Assembly: GCA_947652615.1 (NCBI GenBank)
Contig: CANTDX010000033.1
Coordinates: forward strand, 1-38,638
DNA from: an uncultured Dorea sp.
GTDB taxonomy: Bacteria; Bacillota; Clostridia; Lachnospirales; Lachnospiraceae
Direction of reading: 5' to 3'
Length of the DNA stretch: 38,638 nt
Position 1 is the first letter of the stretch; each line of letters opens with the position of its first letter. The notes under the pieces are model-generated. The model was not told the origin of the DNA, did not search any database, and worked only from the letters and a program-made list of their open reading frames with translations. Made by a program: the position numbers and the translations under genes. Shown piece by piece: positions 36,789-38,638 of this stretch.

Positions 36789-38024
36789 CTAAAATACATC
36801 AAGATTGCGTGATAAATTTTGTATTGCTTCCTGTTTCTTCATGTCAGTGACTTCGGCATATATGTCCATCGTTGTTTCAATATTAGCGTGTCCCATAATC
36901 GCCTGTATCACTTTCACATTTGTTTCCTTCTCGCAGAACCTTGTACAAAAGGTATGCCTTAAATGGTGGCATGAGAAGTGAGGTATTATGACTGGCTGCC
37001 TTTTTTCTTTTTTAGCATTTAACACTTCCTCTGCATTGTACGATTCGTATATCCGCTTGATTGCCCTGTTTACAGCTTGCGGATTATGAAGATTACCAAA
37101 GCGGTTGCTGAAAATAAAGCCTGTCATTCCGTCAACCACCGTAGTATTGAACCCTTCTTCCTTCTGTTCGCTGTATTCCTCTTGGAACGCTTCATATACT
37201 GCGTCCATCATGGGAATCGTGCGGATACCCGCTTCTGTTTTCGGGAGGGATACTCCAAACTCACATTTTGTAGTATCATTTCGCCGGGGATAATAAGTAA
37301 CGCTATGGTTTATGCTGATTATCCTTTTCGCAAAATCTACATCCTCCCACCTCAAGCCGATTGCTTCACCAATCCTGCACCCCGTTCCTAATAATACTGT
37401 AAAGAACGGTGTCCAATGGCAATATACCGGGCTTTTGGCTGTGTAGTCCATAAAGGCTCTCTGCTGTTCCAGTGTGAGGGCATGGCGTACACCATGATTT
37501 TTCCCCGGCTTCTTCTTGATTTGAGCCATCACACCATCGCTCGGATTGTTTCTGATGATGTCATCCCGCACTGCAAGCTGAAATGTTGGGTGGAGGACGG
37601 TATGGATTGTTTCAAGGGTGTTAATCTGCATCCCCCTGTCATTTAACAGATGATAATAGAAATACAACACATCTGAATACTTTATCGTTCCAATCTTCCG
37701 TTTCCCGAACTCATCCCTTACAAATCGGTCATACATATAGGTGTAATTTGTGTAGGTTGTCCGCCTTAACTCTGTCTTTGTTGTGATATACCTGTCAAAA
37801 ACAAAATTCAAATCGGCGTTTCCTGCCGCATATACATCCAGACCGTCAAGCTGGTCTTTCATCAGCCGCTTTTCTTTTTCCCTAAGCTCTACCAAATCAT
37901 TCGCATATATATACCGCCTTTTCCCATAAGGATCAGTATAGGTATACATATATGATTTATCCTTGCGCTGGATTTCCCCTTTCCGTAAAGCCCTCCCTCT
38001 ATGGTCTTTTCTTGCTTTTGCCAT
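36789..38024 (-). CDS. int: Tyrosine recombinase/integrase of an integrative element
   Basis: The 411-residue product has the Tn916-Int plan: a small basic N-terminal arm-binding domain (~1-60, YTYTDPYGKRRYIYA), a core-binding domain (~65-170), and a catalytic domain with Arg217 in GTGCRIGE, Lys in the PKTEAGIRTIP turn, HHLRHTF (His353, Arg356), His379 in GHANIE and nucleophile Tyr389. It integrates and excises the element together with the excisionase-like protein. AAGGAGCAGAG precedes the ATG. The stop faces the chromosome side, so the attachment site should lie in 36650-36788, but I could not define a core repeat without the other end. Confidence 0.93.
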   Translation of the reverse strand: MAKARKDHRGRALRKGEIQRKDKSYMYTYTDPYGKRRYIYANDLVELREKEKRLMKDQLDGLDVYAAGNADLNFVFDRYITTKTELRRTTYTNYTYMYDRFVRDEFGKRKIGTIKYSDVLYFYYHLLNDRGMQINTLETIHTVLHPTFQLAVRDDIIRNNPSDGVMAQIKKKPGKNHGVRHALTLEQQRAFMDYTAKSPVYCHWTPFFTVLLGTGCRIGEAIGLRWEDVDFAKRIISINHSVTYYPRRNDTTKCEFGVSLPKTEAGIRTIPMMDAVYEAFQEEYSEQKEEGFNTTVVDGMTGFIFSNRFGNLHNPQAVNRAIKRIYESYNAEEVLNAKKEKRQPVIIPHFSCHHLRHTFCTRFCEKETNVKVIQAIMGHANIETTMDIYAEVTDMKKQEAIQNLSRNLDVF

Positions 38025-38066
38025 CTCTGCTCCTTTCTTTCAAAAGGAAAGAGATATTTCGTACTG

Positions 38067-38243
38067 CTACTTACTTTCTTCCATTGAGTATTGTATTTCA
38101 ACACCCTTTTGTAGCACTTGCGTTATGGTCATGTCATGTTTGGCAGCATAGTCCTTCAGCTTCTCATACTCCGCATCGTCAACCCGAAGGCTTAACGACC
38201 TCAGCTTAGGCGAGTCGGTCTTTGGACGTCCCGTTCTCGGCAT
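38067..38243 (-). CDS. Ribbon-helix-helix-like small DNA-binding protein (58 aa)
   Basis: The frame opens after GAAGGAGGTGCATAGTAA and codes for 58 residues: MPRTGRPKTDSPKLRSLSLR, then VDDAEYEKLKDYAAKHDMTI and a short helical end. The beta strand followed by two helices, with a basic strand (RSLSLRVDD), is the pattern of CopG/Arc repressors. It precedes int by 42 bases on the same strand and is controlled by a consensus promoter overlapped by a GTTCTAC/GTAGAAC inverted repeat, which is probably its own operator. A role in controlling int is inferred. Confidence 0.75.
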   Translation of the reverse strand: MPRTGRPKTDSPKLRSLSLRVDDAEYEKLKDYAAKHDMTITQVLQKGVEIQYSMEESK

Positions 38244-38273
38244 TTACTATGCACCTCCTTCATAACTAATACC

Positions 38274-38318
38274 ATTATAATTTGTGTTCTACGAAAAGTC
38301 AAGAACTTTTTGTAGAAC
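38274..38318 (-). promoter_or_regulatory. Promoter and operator of the RHH-int pair
   Basis: On the minus strand TTGACT, 17 bases, TATAAT. GTTCTAC (38286-38292) and GTAGAAC (38312-38318) form an inverted repeat that brackets the -35 box and reaches into the spacer, so a bound protein would block the polymerase. Confidence 0.75.
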
Positions 38319-38350
38319 AATTATTTATCACGAAAACCTCTTTGCCTTAA

Positions 38351-38539
38351 TCACTCACTTACTCTAAAAGACTCCAGATACTGCTCAAAAATATCACAAT
38401 TTACCAATACTAATTTATCTACTTTGTAGATAGCGTTTGCCTGCTTTGCAAGCTCCTGAAACTTTGTCAAACCCATGCTGTATATTTCTGCACCTTCCTT
38501 ATATCTGACAAATTTCTTTCTGTCTACTTTCTTTACCAT
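38351..38539 (-). CDS. Excisionase-like small protein (62 aa)
   Basis: GGAGGAATTT sets the start at 38539; an ATG four codons earlier has no site. The 62 residues (KKFVRYKEGAEIYSMGLTKF, then QELAKQANAIYKVDKLVLVN) fit the winged-helix MerR/Xis-like pattern: a turn-helix that reads a 'Y-S-hG-hxxFxxLA' motif and a short C-terminal wing. Such proteins usually act as directionality factors beside int in Lachnospiraceae integrative elements. It is read in the same direction as the RHH gene and int. Confidence 0.75.
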   Translation of the reverse strand: MVKKVDRKKFVRYKEGAEIYSMGLTKFQELAKQANAIYKVDKLVLVNCDIFEQYLESFRVSE

Positions 38540-38563
38540 AAATTCCTCCAATCATTGCACAGC

Positions 38564-38618
38564 TTTATCTGCTAATAAACAGGCAGAATACACTTCTCCC
38601 CATTTATTAGCAGATAAA
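38564..38618. repeat. Perfect 16-bp inverted repeat upstream of the excisionase-like gene
   Basis: TTTATCTGCTAATAAA and its exact complement TTTATTAGCAGATAAA are separated by 23 bases, starting 24 bases before the gene. No T-run on the gene side suggests binding sites (repressor or Int/Xis arms) rather than a terminator. Confidence 0.65.
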
Positions 38619-38638
38619 AACTGCAATACAGGTGGCAG

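Noticed and set aside
1..38638. tRNA, rRNA genes or a CRISPR array
   Set aside because: Reading both strands, I found no cloverleaf-like sequence with a CCA end, no rRNA segment and no spaced identical repeats.

Overview
The window reads as chromosome of a Gram-positive gut anaerobe of the family Lachnospiraceae (Clostridia). This is inferred from AGGAGG-type ribosome binding sites, a murB-rapZ-whiA-crh cluster, an L10 leader ahead of rplJ-rplL, a cytoplasmic SodC-like protein, many HD-domain and Rpn-type genes, and an ICE-type integrase. No species call is attempted.

Layout. (1) 1-2100: tandem, decaying copies of an Rpn-family (PD-(D/E)XK) nuclease/transposase gene. The best preserved copy is split by a 161-bp terminal-inverted-repeat insertion; removing it restores the frame. 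(2) 2240-6278: an AT-rich two-gene operon coding for a four-helix membrane protein and an 891-aa protein with an HELSH...ETFAD zinc-protease signature. The genes are coupled by an ATGA overlap and match no system I recognise; this is the best candidate for something undescribed. (3) 6360-9370: a small orphan gene, a short inverted-repeat element, a SodC-like protein lacking the usual active-site arginine, and a glnB-amt nitrogen operon with a terminator-like hairpin before each gene. (4) 9372-25091, all on the minus strand: a YyaL-like thioredoxin-domain protein, an HD protein, an M24 peptidase, rpoC, rpoB, a hybrid histidine kinase, rplL and rplJ. The kinase lies between rplL and rpoB, so rpoBC has its own promoter. 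(5) 25099-29134, minus strand: a lipid kinase and the murB-rapZ-whiA-crh cluster, with an HPr-like protein carrying Glu15 and Ser46. (6) 29250-35748, minus strand: an accessory/defence-like region with a PLD-helicase fusion overlapping a methyltransferase gene, a frameshifted gene, a split YhcG-type nuclease between two similar palindromes, a broken gene, and a Fic protein with a small partner. (7) 35953-36648: a second HD protein. (8) 36789-38638: the end of an integrative element (tyrosine integrase, 58-aa ribbon-helix-helix-like protein, excisionase-like protein) that runs off the right edge.

How it fits together: the core blocks (RNA polymerase and stalk proteins, cell-wall/WhiA cluster, nitrogen uptake) look intact and expressed from recognisable promoters. 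Breakage, duplication and probable transfer are concentrated in 1-6900 and 29250-38638.
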